A program made the position numbers and the translations under genes. Positions 1 to 8,736 of a stretch of 64,000 bases of DNA are shown here, piece after piece. The notes under the pieces are model-generated. The model was not told where the DNA came from. It was given only the letters and a program-made list of their open reading frames with translations, and did no database searches. How positions within the stretch are numbered: position 1 is the stretch's first letter; every line of letters begins with the position of its first letter. Source of the DNA: Lysobacterales bacterium 15-68-25 (lineage in GTDB: Bacteria; Pseudomonadota; Gammaproteobacteria; Xanthomonadales; Rhodanobacteraceae). The stretch spans positions 333,277 through 397,276 of the forward strand of contig NCKB01000001.1 of the NCBI GenBank assembly GCA_002279065.1, given 5' to 3'.

Positions 1-321
1 GGCGGTCGGACCGATGAAGATGAAGCCGGACTGCTCCACCTGCTCGGCGAAGTCCGCCCGCTCGGAGAGGAAGCCGTAGCCCGGGTGGATCGCCTGGGCG
101 TCGGTGATCTCGGCTGCGGCGATGATGCGCGGGATGTTGAGGTAGCTGTCGGCCGAAGGTGCCGGGCCGATGCAGATCGCCTCGTCGGCCAGGCCCACGT
201 GCTTGAGGTTGCGGTCGGCGGTGGAGTGCACCGCGACCGTCTTGATGCCAAGGCTGTGGCAGGCGCGCAGCACGCGCAACGCGATCTCGCCACGGTTGGC
301 AATGACGACTTTTTCTAGCAT
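1..321 (-). CDS. accC: Acetyl-CoA carboxylase biotin carboxylase subunit, N-terminal part (runs off the window)
   Basis: This is the first 107 codons of the biotin carboxylase that carboxylates biotin on AccB with ATP and bicarbonate, the first half-reaction of malonyl-CoA and fatty acid synthesis. The N-terminus [20 protein letters not shown] is the classical biotin carboxylase opening, followed by the HPGYGFLSE segment near residue 80. The ATP-grasp and C-terminal domains lie outside the left edge. It lies 19 bases downstream of accB on the same strand, the usual accBC operon order. The start is the only ATG giving the conserved N-terminus. Confidence 0.97.
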   Translation of the reverse strand, partial: MLEKVVIANRGEIALRVLRACHSLGIKTVAVHSTADRNLKHVGLADEAICIGPAPSADSYLNIPRIIAAAEITDAQAIHPGYGFLSERADFAEQVEQSGFIFIGPTA

Positions 322-340
322 CGGAATATGTCCTGCCGGA

Positions 341-805
341 TCAGGCGATCACGAACATCGGCTGGTCGAACTCCACCGGCTGGCCGTTCTCGACCAGGAT
401 GGCCTGCACCGTGCCGCCGACCTCGGCCTCGATCTGGTTGAACATCTTCATTGCCTCGATGATGCCCAGCGTCTCGCCCTGCTTGACCTGCTGGCCGACC
501 TTCACGAACGGCGGGGCGCCCGGGGTGGAGGAGGCGTAGAAGGTGCCGACCATCGGCGCCTTGATCACGTGGCCGGCCGGCAGTGCGTCGGCGGCGGGTG
601 CCGCCTCGGCTGCCGGGGCGGCAGCGACCGGGGCCGCCGGAGCCGGCGCAGCGACCGGCATCGCCGTCGGCGCGGCGGCCACCGTGATGCCACCCTTGGG
701 CACGCGCGACAGGCGGACGACTTCCTCGCCCTCCTTGATCTCCAGTTCGGCGAGGTTGGACTCCTCGAGCAGGTCGATGAGCTTCTTGATCTTGCGCAGG
801 TCCAT
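341..805 (-). CDS. accB: Biotin carboxyl carrier protein of acetyl-CoA carboxylase
   Basis: A 154-residue carrier protein that shuttles carboxyl-biotin between AccC and the carboxyltransferase in the cytoplasm. The N-terminal part ([20 protein letters not shown]) is the conserved multimerisation region. It is followed by an Ala/Pro-rich linker at about residues 45-80 and the biotinyl domain. The biotin acceptor is the lysine of EAMKMF, residue 120. The domain ends in the usual hydrophobic FVIA. The length matches E. coli AccB (156 aa). It is followed directly by accC and preceded by aroQ. Confidence 0.98.
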   Translation of the reverse strand: MDLRKIKKLIDLLEESNLAELEIKEGEEVVRLSRVPKGGITVAAAPTAMPVAAPAPAAPVAAAPAAEAAPAADALPAGHVIKAPMVGTFYASSTPGAPPFVKVGQQVKQGETLGIIEAMKMFNQIEAEVGGTVQAILVENGQPVEFDQPMFVIA

Positions 806-876
806 AAGGCAAACCTTCTTGCAGGGTTACCGCCCGCGGGCGGCTGGAAAGGAAAAACGGAATCCGGATGCCGCGC

Positions 877-1338
877 TCAGTGCGGCACGCCGGCCTCGGG
901 TCGGGCCAGGCGGCGCATCGCGGCATCCAGCGCCAGCCGGTAGCTATCGCTGCCGAAGCCGCCGATCACGCCGATCGCGATGTCCGCCAGGTAGGAGTGA
1001 TGGCGGAACGGTTCGCGCGCATGCACGTTGGACAGGTGCACCTCGATGAACGGGATCGCCACCGCTGCCAGCGCATCGCGCAGGGCGATGCTGGTGTGGG
1101 TGAATGCGCCGGCGTTGCACAGGATCAGTGCGGTCTGGTCGTCGCGCGCCTGGTGGATGCGGCCGATCAGCTCGTGCTCGGCGTTGGACTGGTACCAGCT
1201 CAGCTCGTGCCCGGCCGCCTGTGCCTGCTCGGCCAGGCCGGCGTTGATGTCGGCCAGCGTCTCGCGGCCGTAGATGTCCGGCTCGCGCACACCCAGCAGG
1301 TTCAGGTTGGGGCCGTGCAGGGCCAGGATCTTCGCCAT
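877..1338 (-). CDS. aroQ: Type II 3-dehydroquinate dehydratase
   Basis: A 153-residue enzyme converting 3-dehydroquinate to 3-dehydroshikimate in aromatic amino acid synthesis. The N-terminal [17 protein letters not shown] holds the loop residues and catalytic tyrosine of the type II family. NAGAFTHTS and [11 protein letters not shown] are the substrate-binding segments, including the active-site histidine. The length is normal for the dodecameric type II enzyme. It sits upstream of accB with a 71-base gap; aroQ-accB-accC is a common gammaproteobacterial arrangement, so co-transcription is likely. Confidence 0.97.
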   Translation of the reverse strand: MAKILALHGPNLNLLGVREPDIYGRETLADINAGLAEQAQAAGHELSWYQSNAEHELIGRIHQARDDQTALILCNAGAFTHTSIALRDALAAVAIPFIEVHLSNVHAREPFRHHSYLADIAIGVIGGFGSDSYRLALDAAMRRLARPEAGVPH

Positions 1339-1485
1339 GCGGCTGCCTTCGCCAAGGTCGGAACGGGTCCGGAAGCGCCGCAGTGTGATCGCCCCGGGCC
1401 GCCTTGTCCAGTTCGGCGCAGATCGGCGATGTTTGAAGGAGAAGTGCGCGTTAAACCGTGCGCGAACGTATGTAGTCGACAGGGC

Positions 1486-2028
1486 TCAGTCCACCGGGCC
1501 GCCGCCGAGCCAGCGCGCCAGCGTGGTGGCGTCGAGCGGGCCGCGGCGCGTGGCGAGCAGGTGGCCGTCGGGGCCCAGCAGGGCGCTGTACGGCAGCACC
1601 TGCGCCGTGTCGCCGAAACGCAGCGAGGTGCTGGGCGAGGCCAGCTCGCCCAGCAGGATCGGGTAGTCCACCGGGTGGGCGGCCAAGAAGGCGCGGGCGC
1701 GGTCCGGATCGTCCATGGCGATGCCGACCACCGTCGCGCTGCCGGCATGCTGCCGGGCGGCTTGCGCAAGCGCCGGCATCTCGTCCAGGCAGGGGCCGCA
1801 CCAGCTTGCCCAGAAGTTCAGCAGTACGCGCTTGCCGCGGTAGTCGGACAGCCGGTGCTGCCGGCCATCGGTGCCCATCAGGGCGAGATCGGGAGCGAGG
1901 TCGCCGATCGCCGTCACATGCACGCCGTCCGGCACGCGGGCCAGCCGGCTGCGGTGCTGCAGCCAACCGCCGGCGGCGGCGAACAGGGTGGCCACCAGCA
2001 GCACGGTCCAGGTCTGGCGGTTGAACAT
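1486..2028 (-). CDS. TlpA/ResA-type thioredoxin, membrane-anchored
   Basis: A 180-residue thioredoxin-fold protein with an uncleaved-looking N-terminal membrane segment (residues about 6-21), so it probably faces the periplasm as a reductant. The active site is WCGPC, cysteines 77 and 80, in the setting LLNFWASWCGPCLDEMP typical of TlpA/ResA. Its start codon touches the stop of dsbD (TGATG-type junction at 2028), so the two are almost certainly co-transcribed. DsbD is a plausible electron donor for it. The substrate, such as apocytochrome c or another thiol protein, cannot be told from sequence. Confidence 0.92.
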   Translation of the reverse strand: MFNRQTWTVLLVATLFAAAGGWLQHRSRLARVPDGVHVTAIGDLAPDLALMGTDGRQHRLSDYRGKRVLLNFWASWCGPCLDEMPALAQAARQHAGSATVVGIAMDDPDRARAFLAAHPVDYPILLGELASPSTSLRFGDTAQVLPYSALLGPDGHLLATRRGPLDATTLARWLGGGPVD

Positions 2029-4184
2029 CAGCGGCTGGCCTCGGTCAGGGCCCGCTCGACGAGGCCGGCGGTCAGCACGGTCGGCAGCACCTTGCCCTCG
2101 CCGCCGCCCTTCGGGAACACCACGTACAGCGGCACACCGGGCGAGTGGTACTGCTGCAGGAACGCGGCGATGGTCGGGTTCACGTCGGTCCAGTCGCCCT
2201 TCATGTACACCGCGCCGGTGCGCTCGAGCAGGGTGCGGAAGCGGTCGGTGTCGAGCACCGTGTGTTCATTGGCCTTGCAGGTGACGCACCAGTCAGCGGT
2301 CATGTCGACGAACACCGGCGTGCCGGCAGCGCGCAGCTCGGCCAGCTTCGCGGGCGAGTAGGTGACCGTGCCATCGGAGGTTGCCGTGACCACGGGCAGG
2401 GGAGCGGGGAGGTGCGCTAGGTAATACAGCGGTGTCAGCGAGAGCACGGCTGGAAGCAGCACCAGGGCGCGGCTGATCGGCGTGCGGTAGCGGCTGCGTT
2501 CAAACCACCACAATGCTGCTGCCAGCATCACTGCCGCGATCAGCAGCAGGCCGATCGCGTCGGCACCTCGCTGGTTGGCTAACACCCAAGCTAGCCAGGT
2601 GGCAGCCAGATACATGGGGAAGGCCAGCAACTGCTTGAACGTCTCCATCCATGCCCCGGGCCGCGGCAGCAGGCGTGACAACGCCGGCACGAAACCGATT
2701 GCCAGGAATGGCAGGGAAAGGCCGAGGCCCAGCGCGCAGAACACCAAAAACGCCTGTATGGTCGGTGCCGTGAAAGCAAAGACCAGCGCAGGCCCCATGA
2801 ACGGACCGGTACATGGGCTGGCAACCACCACGGCGAGCACGCCCACGAAGAAGTCGCCGCGCCAGCCAGACTGGCTCATTAGCGAACCGCCTACGTTGCC
2901 CAAGGATGAGCCGAACTGCACCACGCCAGACATCCAAAGGCCCGCCGTGAGCATCACCAGAGCTAGCGCCGCGACCACCAGCGGATACTGCAACTGGGCT
3001 CCCCACGCCTTTGCTAGCGCAATGATCATGGCGCCAAGTAGGACGAAGCTGGTGAGCACGCCGGCTGTGTAGGCCAGCGCATGGCGCCGGCGGCGTGCCG
3101 GGCTCTCTCCACTCTCCAGCAGACTTACCGCCTTGATCGCCAGCACCGGCAGCACGCAGGGCATGAAGTTGAGTGCGAGTCCACCACTCAGCGCGAGCAG
3201 CAAGATGAGCAGCAGACTGGGGCCGGCTGATGGCGCCGGGTTGGTGGCGGCGCCGGTGGACGCCGCTGCTGCCGGGCTGCCGCCGGCTGCAGGCAGCGAT
3301 ACGTCGAGCGAGCGGGTCATCACCGGATAGCAGATGCCGCCGTCCTGGCAGCCCTGGAACCGGGCCTGGACGGTCAGCTGGTGGCGGCCACCCACGGGGC
3401 CCGCGATGCCGACCGGGACCTCCACCTCGTTGAGGTAGATGACCGTCTCGCCCTGGTAGTCGTCCTGGTGATGCGTGCCGGCCGGCCATACCGGTTGCAG
3501 CTTCAGGTCGGAGACGCCGGGCGTCGAGAGTTCGGTCTTGTCGCGATACAGGTAATAGCCGTGCGGCATGGACCAGCGCAGCAGCAGTCGATCCGGAGCC
3601 GTCGCCACGGCATCCAGGCGGAATGCCTGGTCCGGCGGCAGTGGCGTGCCGGGCGCGCCCAGCGAGCCAGTGGCTCCCAGGGTGCCGAGGGCCGCGCCGA
3701 GTCCGCCGCTGCCCGCACCCGCCGTGGCCGGCAGCGCCAGGTCCAGCTTCTCCGTATGCGGCGGGTAGCAGATCTTCGGGTCGACCTCGTGGCAGCCCTG
3801 GAACTGCACGGCTACCTGGAGCCGCGTTGCTCCTGCTGATGCGGTGTAGGGCAGGCTGGCATCGATGCTGTGGTGATAGGTCTCGACGTCGCCGAGGTAT
3901 TCGTCATGGTGCTTCTCGCCGTCGGGCAGCTGCGCGGCACCGAGGGTGATGCCGTCGCCGGCGGTGAACTTCATCCGCCCGCGATACAGGTAGTAGTCCG
4001 GGGCGATGTCCCAGTGCAGCTTCAAAACACCGGGCTGGCTGGCATCGGCGCTGAGCTTGTAGGCCGCGGTGACCGGCAGCAGGCCGTCGAGATCGTCCTG
4101 CGCCATGACCGACGGTGCGCCGAGCAACAGGAACACGAGGGAAAATAAACGGGCGGCCCAGTGGCCGGTGGAAAGCAGACGCAT
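2028..4184 (-). CDS. dsbD: Thiol:disulfide interchange protein DsbD with duplicated N-terminal domain
   Basis: DsbD moves electrons from cytoplasmic thioredoxin across the inner membrane to periplasmic partners. The ATG at 4184 starts a signal peptide (MRLLSTGHWAARLFSLVFLL... ending SVMAQ). There are two consecutive DsbD-alpha-like domains, at about residues 25-150 and 190-300; each has a QGC...CYP cysteine pair. Next come eight or so membrane helices with the conserved PCVLPVL and SPCTGP cysteines, then a C-terminal thioredoxin domain with WCVTC. The protein is 718 aa against 565 in E. coli, mainly because of the extra alpha domain. A longer in-frame start at 4289 would spoil the signal peptide. 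Confidence 0.95.
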   Translation of the reverse strand: MRLLSTGHWAARLFSLVFLLLGAPSVMAQDDLDGLLPVTAAYKLSADASQPGVLKLHWDIAPDYYLYRGRMKFTAGDGITLGAAQLPDGEKHHDEYLGDVETYHHSIDASLPYTASAGATRLQVAVQFQGCHEVDPKICYPPHTEKLDLALPATAGAGSGGLGAALGTLGATGSLGAPGTPLPPDQAFRLDAVATAPDRLLLRWSMPHGYYLYRDKTELSTPGVSDLKLQPVWPAGTHHQDDYQGETVIYLNEVEVPVGIAGPVGGRHQLTVQARFQGCQDGGICYPVMTRSLDVSLPAAGGSPAAAASTGAATNPAPSAGPSLLLILLLALSGGLALNFMPCVLPVLAIKAVSLLESGESPARRRRHALAYTAGVLTSFVLLGAMIIALAKAWGAQLQYPLVVAALALVMLTAGLWMSGVVQFGSSLGNVGGSLMSQSGWRGDFFVGVLAVVVASPCTGPFMGPALVFAFTAPTIQAFLVFCALGLGLSLPFLAIGFVPALSRLLPRPGAWMETFKQLLAFPMYLAATWLAWVLANQRGADAIGLLLIAAVMLAAALWWFERSRYRTPISRALVLLPAVLSLTPLYYLAHLPAPLPVVTATSDGTVTYSPAKLAELRAAGTPVFVDMTADWCVTCKANEHTVLDTDRFRTLLERTGAVYMKGDWTDVNPTIAAFLQQYHSPGVPLYVVFPKGGGEGKVLPTVLTAGLVERALTEASR

Positions 4185-4275
4185 TGCGGCTCCAGCGTGA
4201 AGAGGCTCGCACCGGGCGGGCGAACCGGGATTATGGCTCAGCTTGACCCTTCGGGCGGCACGGAGAGAGACCACC

Positions 4276-4295
4276 CGGAAGTCATGCATGTTCCG
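4276..4295. repeat. Dispersed CGGAAGTCATGCATG element, copy 1
   Basis: CGGAAGTCATGCATG is followed by TTCCG, giving a CGGAA/TTCCG inverted repeat around a CATGCATG core. The same sequence recurs near 36.9 and 42.9 kb. This copy contains the stop codon of the DMT exporter gene on the minus strand. Confidence 0.7.
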
Positions 4296-5190
4296 TTGCT
4301 ACGTTGTTCGGCGCCGCGCCGCGATCGCCCCGGCCAAGCAGGCCGGTGGTGAGCGCCACGCCGAGGAGGATCACGATGCACCCACCGATCATCGCCATCG
4401 TCACGGGCTCGTGGAGGAACACGAAGCCCCAGATCACGCCGAACGCGGGGATGAGGTAGAGCACGGCCATGCTGCGCGAGGCGCCAACGCGGGTCATGAG
4501 GCCGTAGAACAGGACGTATGCGAGCGACGTGCAGGCGACGGCAAGTCCGAGCAGGGCCAGCCACGCCGGCAACCCTGGCGTTCTTGCCGGCCAGAGCCAC
4601 GCGGTAAACGGCAACAACAGCACGGCGGCGGCCAGCTGGCTGCCGGTCGCCATGCTCATGGGCGTGACACCGCGCAGGCAGCGTTGAGAATAGTGCGCGC
4701 CGAAGGTGTAGCAGACATTGGCGCCAATGCAGGCGGCCATGGCCCAGCCGGAGGCGTGCCCGCTTCCCAGGCCGGTCGTGCCGACCACCAGCCACACCAC
4801 GCCGGCGAAGCCGGTCACAAGGCCATAGAACCGTGCGGCACCGAGCTTCTCGCCCAGCAGCATCCAGCCGGACAACGTGACGAGCAAGGGGGCGATGGCA
4901 TCGGAAATGGCCGAGACGCCCGCCGGCAGGCTCTGTGCGGCGAACGAGAACAGCACGAACGGAAGTGCCGAATTGGCGACGCCGACGATGGCGATCCCGC
5001 GCCAGTGCCTGCGTATCTCCGCCCTTCGCGAGCGCGTCAGCAGCGGGATCGAGCAGATCGCCGCGCCTATGGCGCGCATGCCGGCCAGCGCCACGCCGCC
5101 GAACGCGTCGGCGCCCATGCGCATGAACAGGAATGAGGCGCCCCACAATGCTCCCAGCAACAGCAGTGCGGCGATGTCGGAAGTCTTCAT
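4282..5190 (-). CDS. DMT-superfamily (EamA) inner-membrane exporter
   Basis: A 302-residue protein with about ten hydrophobic helices in two five-helix EamA repeats, as in RhaT/YdcZ/RarD-type drug/metabolite transporters. The N-terminal LLLLGALWGASFLFMRMG is the typical first helix with its SF-x-MR motif. The second repeat includes LIPAFGVIWGFVFLHEP near the C-terminus, a very common DMT signature. The ATG at 5190 was chosen because the longer reading frame to 5280 adds only charged, uncharacteristic sequence. The substrate is unknown. The stop lies inside a dispersed repeat. Confidence 0.92.
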   Translation of the reverse strand: MKTSDIAALLLLGALWGASFLFMRMGADAFGGVALAGMRAIGAAICSIPLLTRSRRAEIRRHWRGIAIVGVANSALPFVLFSFAAQSLPAGVSAISDAIAPLLVTLSGWMLLGEKLGAARFYGLVTGFAGVVWLVVGTTGLGSGHASGWAMAACIGANVCYTFGAHYSQRCLRGVTPMSMATGSQLAAAVLLLPFTAWLWPARTPGLPAWLALLGLAVACTSLAYVLFYGLMTRVGASRSMAVLYLIPAFGVIWGFVFLHEPVTMAMIGGCIVILLGVALTTGLLGRGDRGAAPNNVATEHA

Positions 5191-5374
5191 GGGGAACCTG
5201 GTCCAGTGCCCTTGCCAGCTGCCGCGGGGGCGTGATTTCGCGATTTCCGTACCACGTTCCCGGAAGTGGAAATCCCGCATCGCCGGGATCGGGGCGAAAC
5301 GATTCGTGGTCGGGTACGTGCTGCCTTCGGCGGGAAGGCTAGGTGCCTGTCATGTCAGAACCTGTCAGCAGACT

Positions 5375-6073
5375 TCATGCATCTAGCTCCGAACCCTGGC
5401 CGAACAGCACCTGACGTGCCTGGCCGGTCAGTGGTGCCCGGGGGGCGTATACGTTCTCCACACCCCTGTAAGTGCGCAGCGTGGCGGGGCGCCGGGACAT
5501 GGCGTAGAACCAGCGCGCCAGGTGCGGGAAATCCTCCAGGTCCTGGCCGTGCGCTTCGTGCGGCACGATCCATGGATAAGTGGCGATATCCGCGATGGAA
5601 AACTCACCGGCAATGAATTCCCGGCCGTCGAGCCTGCGGTCGAGTACGCCATACAGGCGTGCGACCTCTCGCGTATACCGGTCGATCGCATAGGGCACCT
5701 TCTCCGGCGCATACACGTTGAAGTGGCCGATCTGTCCCGCCATGGGGCCGAGTCCGGAGACCTGCCAGAACAGCCACTCCAGTACCTCCACGCGGTCGGC
5801 CGTGCGCTTCGGGATGAAGCGCCCGATCTTCTCGGCGAGGTACAGCAGGATCGCCCCGGATTCGAACACCGTTACCGGGGCGCCGCCGCCTGCCGGCGCG
5901 TGGTCGATGATGGCGGGGATCTTGTTGTTCGGCGAAATGGCGAGGAACTCGGCCCTGAACTGTTCGCCCTCGCTCAGGATCACCGGAGTCACGAAATAGG
6001 GCAGGCCGGCTTCCTCGAGGAGCAGCCTGGGCTTCAAGCCATTGGGGGTGGCGGCGAAGTACAACTCGATCAT
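5375..6073 (-). CDS. yfcG: YfcG/YghU-type glutathione S-transferase (disulfide reductase-like)
   Basis: A 232-residue GST with the Nu-class signature: MIELYFAATPNGLKPRLLLEE at the N-terminus, SPNNKIPAI in the thioredoxin-like domain and FESGAILLYLAEK for glutathione binding. E. coli YfcG and YghU share these motifs and act as glutathione-dependent disulfide reductases. The C-terminal helical domain contains FSIADIATYPW. The ATG at 6073 gives the family N-terminus; the 90 codons upstream are spurious. It is divergent from a MocR regulator across a box-rich spacer, so that regulator may control it. Confidence 0.93.
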   Translation of the reverse strand: MIELYFAATPNGLKPRLLLEEAGLPYFVTPVILSEGEQFRAEFLAISPNNKIPAIIDHAPAGGGAPVTVFESGAILLYLAEKIGRFIPKRTADRVEVLEWLFWQVSGLGPMAGQIGHFNVYAPEKVPYAIDRYTREVARLYGVLDRRLDGREFIAGEFSIADIATYPWIVPHEAHGQDLEDFPHLARWFYAMSRRPATLRTYRGVENVYAPRAPLTGQARQVLFGQGSELDA

Positions 6074-6099
6074 GACGGTGCTCCGCTTGATTGGAGGAG

Positions 6100-6174
6100 C
6101 CAGTGTCCAGTGTTGACTGGTATTGAAAAAGCACCAGATTGATGGAAATCTCCTGGACCAGTCAGACTCACTGG
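6100..6174. promoter_or_regulatory. Cluster of CCAGT/ACTGG boxes between GST and MocR genes
   Basis: In the divergent spacer CCAGT occurs at 6100-6104, 6107-6111 and 6158-6162. Its complement ACTGG occurs at 6116-6120 and 6170-6174. This forms CCAGT-N4-ACTGG and CCAGT-N7-ACTGG pairs. MocR proteins bind repeated short boxes of this kind near their own genes, so this is a candidate operator. No experiment supports it. Confidence 0.45.
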
Positions 6175-6182
6175 GTGCTGCC

Positions 6183-7631
6183 ATGGAACAGCCCATGGCT
6201 TTTCCGCTGGACATTCCTTCGCGCGGGCGGTTGCGTGCGTTGCACGGGCAGTTGCGGGCGGCGATCCTCGATGGAAGGTTGCGTGCCGGACAGGCCTTGC
6301 CGTCGACCCGTTCGCTGGCTGCATCGCTGGACCTGTCGCGCAACACCGTCGTCGCTGCTTACGATCTCCTGTTGAGCGAGGGTTACGTGTCCTCGCGGCA
6401 CGGCGTCGGTTATGTGGTTGCGCATGCCGGGCCGACGCAGCCCGGTGCGCCACGCATGGCGGCCGGGGGCGAGCGGCGGTTGCAGCCGCGGTGGCGAGAC
6501 GGGCCTTCTCCCGCCCCTTTGGGTGCGCTGCCCCCGGCGCGCTACGACCTGCGCGTCGGCGTGCCCGACACTTCGCGCTTTCCGTTCGATGCGTGGCGCA
6601 AGCTGTCGGCTCGTGCACTGCGTTCATTCACGGGCGTGCCGGCGACCTACGAGGGTCCCGGCGGCCGGGAGGCGCTACGCGAAGCCATCGCGGGGCATGT
6701 GTCGTTCACGCGCGCGGTGAGCTGCAGCGCGGCCGACGTCATGGTGACCTGTGGCGCGCAGCAGGCGTTCGACCTCCTGGCGCGCATCCTGGTGACGCCG
6801 GGGCGCACGCTGGTCGCGGTGGAAGACCCGGGCTATCCACCGCTGAGCGCGGCCTTCGAGGGGATGGGTGCGAACGTGGTGCCGGTGCCTGTGGACGAGG
6901 AGGGCCTGATCGTCGAGCGGATACCGGCCGACGCGCGGATCATCTACGTGACGCCCTCGCACCAGTTCCCTTCCGGCATGGCGATGTCGCCCTCGCGCCG
7001 CATCGCGCTGCTGGAGTTCGCCCGGCGGCATGACGCGGTGATCGTCGAGGACGACTACGACGGCGAGTTCCGCTATGGCGGGCGTCCGCTCGATGCGCTG
7101 CAGACGCTCGACAGGAACGCGTCGGTGTTCTATGTCGGTACGTTTTCCAAGAGCCTGTTTCCTGCGTTGCGCCTGGGGTACCTGGTCGCGCCCGGATGGG
7201 CCATGCCCGCGCTGCGTCGCGTGCGTGAGCTGGGTGACCGCCACAACGACCTGCTGGCGCAGGATACGTTGGCGCTGTTCATCGCCGAGGGGCACCTTGC
7301 GCGTCACGTGCGCAAGATGCGGCGCATCTATGCGGAGCGCCGGGAGGCGCTCCTCGACGGCCTGGCACGCCATGCCGGCGACGCCTTGTGCCCGCTGGCA
7401 TCGGATGCCGGCCTGCATGTCGCCGTTCAGTTGCGCTGGCCGGTCGCGGCGAACCGGCTGGTGGAGGAGGCGTTGGGGAAAGGCATGCGGATCGAGGCGC
7501 TCGGAAATTACGCCATCGGCGAGGCGAAGCCCAACGGCCTTCTCTTCGGCCTTGGTGGCGTGCCGGCCACGCGCATGGAGGAGGCGACGCGGGTGCTCGG
7601 CAAGCTGCTGGAGCCGCACCGTCCGTCCTGA
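6183..7631 (+). CDS. MocR/PdxR-family PLP-dependent transcriptional regulator
   Basis: A 482-residue fusion of a GntR-type winged helix with a class I aminotransferase fold. The DNA-binding part (residues about 10-75) has LPSTRSLAASLDLSRNTVVAAYDLL. The aminotransferase-like part begins near residue 115 and carries the PLP lysine in GTFSKSLFPALRLGYL, as well as VEDDYDGEFRY. Such proteins sense PLP or amino-compounds and activate or repress neighbouring genes. The ATG at 6183 aligns with the family; a TTG-initiated extension from 6123 would run through the probable operator. Its divergent partner is the GST gene. Confidence 0.93.
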   Translation: MEQPMAFPLDIPSRGRLRALHGQLRAAILDGRLRAGQALPSTRSLAASLDLSRNTVVAAYDLLLSEGYVSSRHGVGYVVAHAGPTQPGAPRMAAGGERRLQPRWRDGPSPAPLGALPPARYDLRVGVPDTSRFPFDAWRKLSARALRSFTGVPATYEGPGGREALREAIAGHVSFTRAVSCSAADVMVTCGAQQAFDLLARILVTPGRTLVAVEDPGYPPLSAAFEGMGANVVPVPVDEEGLIVERIPADARIIYVTPSHQFPSGMAMSPSRRIALLEFARRHDAVIVEDDYDGEFRYGGRPLDALQTLDRNASVFYVGTFSKSLFPALRLGYLVAPGWAMPALRRVRELGDRHNDLLAQDTLALFIAEGHLARHVRKMRRIYAERREALLDGLARHAGDALCPLASDAGLHVAVQLRWPVAANRLVEEALGKGMRIEALGNYAIGEAKPNGLLFGLGGVPATRMEEATRVLGKLLEPHRPS

Positions 7632-7723
7632 CGCTGGTCCTCTCGTTTCCGCACGAGCTGGACCTGTGCGCGGGCGCGGCCGCGGGAAGACCATGACGGC
7701 CCTTCCCTCAAGGACGTTTGCCC

Positions 7724-8734
7724 GTGCGTTACATCATCCTTTTTTGCCTCTTGCTGGCGTGCACGCTGGCGCACGCATCCGAGTCCGGCCAGGCCCGCGC
7801 TGAATCGGCCGGCCGCAGCCTGATCGGTCGGCCGGCGCCGCGCATGGTGCTCAAGACCATCGACGGCCAGACCATCGACCTTGGCGCGCTCTATGGAAAG
7901 AAGGCCGTCTACCTGAAGTTCTGGGCCACCTGGTGCGTGCCGTGCCGGGAGCAGATGCCGCATTTCGAGCGTGCCTATGAGCAGGCTGGTCCGGACATGG
8001 CCGTGATCGCTGTCGACGTCGGCTTCGACGACAGCGTGAAGGCGGTGCGCAAGCTGCGCAAACAGCTGGGGCTCGGCATGCCGATCGTGTTCGACGACGG
8101 CTCGCTCGGCGAGGCGTTCCATCTGCGCGTGACGCCCCAGCACGTCGTGATCGGCCGCGATGGCCGCATCCTCTATGTTGGCCACGAGGCGAACGCCAGG
8201 CTCGATGCCGCGCTGGCACAGGCGCGCAGCAGCGCGACGTCGGATGCGGTGCCCGCCGTCGTGCCGAAGGACGAGCCGCACTACGCAGTGGGCGACCGGG
8301 TGCCTGCGTTCACGGTACGTGCGCTCGACGGCAGGTCGCTTCCCGCGTTCGGCGCCCGACCCGGTCAACCGACGGTGCTGTTGTTCCTCTCGCCCTGGTG
8401 CGAGTCGTACCTGGCCAAGAGTCGTCCTTCGCTGGCGCAGAGTTGTCGGGCAGCACGCGAGCGCGCCAACGGACTGGCCCGCGACCGTCACGTGCGTTGG
8501 CTCGGCATCGCGTCGGGCCTGTGGGCCAGCCGCGCCGAACTGGCCAGTTATCAGCGCGAACACCACATCGCCATGCCGCTGGTGCTGGACGATTCCGGCG
8601 CCTTGTTCCGCCGCTTCCGGGTGATGCATGTGCCGACCTTCATCGTGCTCGATGCGCAGGGCAGGGTGGTGCATCGCAGCGAGGACGCCGATTCGCTGCG
8701 GACCGGGTGGTTGTCCGCCGTGACGAGGCGCTGA
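7724..8734 (+). CDS. Secreted protein with two tandem thioredoxin-like domains
   Basis: About 336 residues. A GTG at 7724, nine bases after AGGA, starts a clear signal peptide (RYIILFCLLLACTLAHA), so the protein is periplasmic. Domain 1 (about 30-165) is TlpA-like with the active site WCVPC, cysteines 70 and 73. Domain 2 (about 185-330) has the same fold pattern, but the site reads SPWCESYLAKSRP: the second cysteine of CxxC is absent, and another cysteine lies 15 residues on, at 240. A TTG at 7718 is the alternative start. The gene is coupled to a downstream cupin gene (2-base gap). Partner and substrate are unknown. Confidence 0.85.
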   Translation: MRYIILFCLLLACTLAHASESGQARAESAGRSLIGRPAPRMVLKTIDGQTIDLGALYGKKAVYLKFWATWCVPCREQMPHFERAYEQAGPDMAVIAVDVGFDDSVKAVRKLRKQLGLGMPIVFDDGSLGEAFHLRVTPQHVVIGRDGRILYVGHEANARLDAALAQARSSATSDAVPAVVPKDEPHYAVGDRVPAFTVRALDGRSLPAFGARPGQPTVLLFLSPWCESYLAKSRPSLAQSCRAARERANGLARDRHVRWLGIASGLWASRAELASYQREHHIAMPLVLDDSGALFRRFRVMHVPTFIVLDAQGRVVHRSEDADSLRTGWLSAVTRR

Positions 8735-8736
8735 TC

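Noticed and set aside
2400..3230. Horizontally acquired segment inside dsbD
   Set aside because: The membrane-domain part looks slightly lower in GC than its flanks. The frame and motifs are continuous, however, and no junction is visible; composition was not computed.
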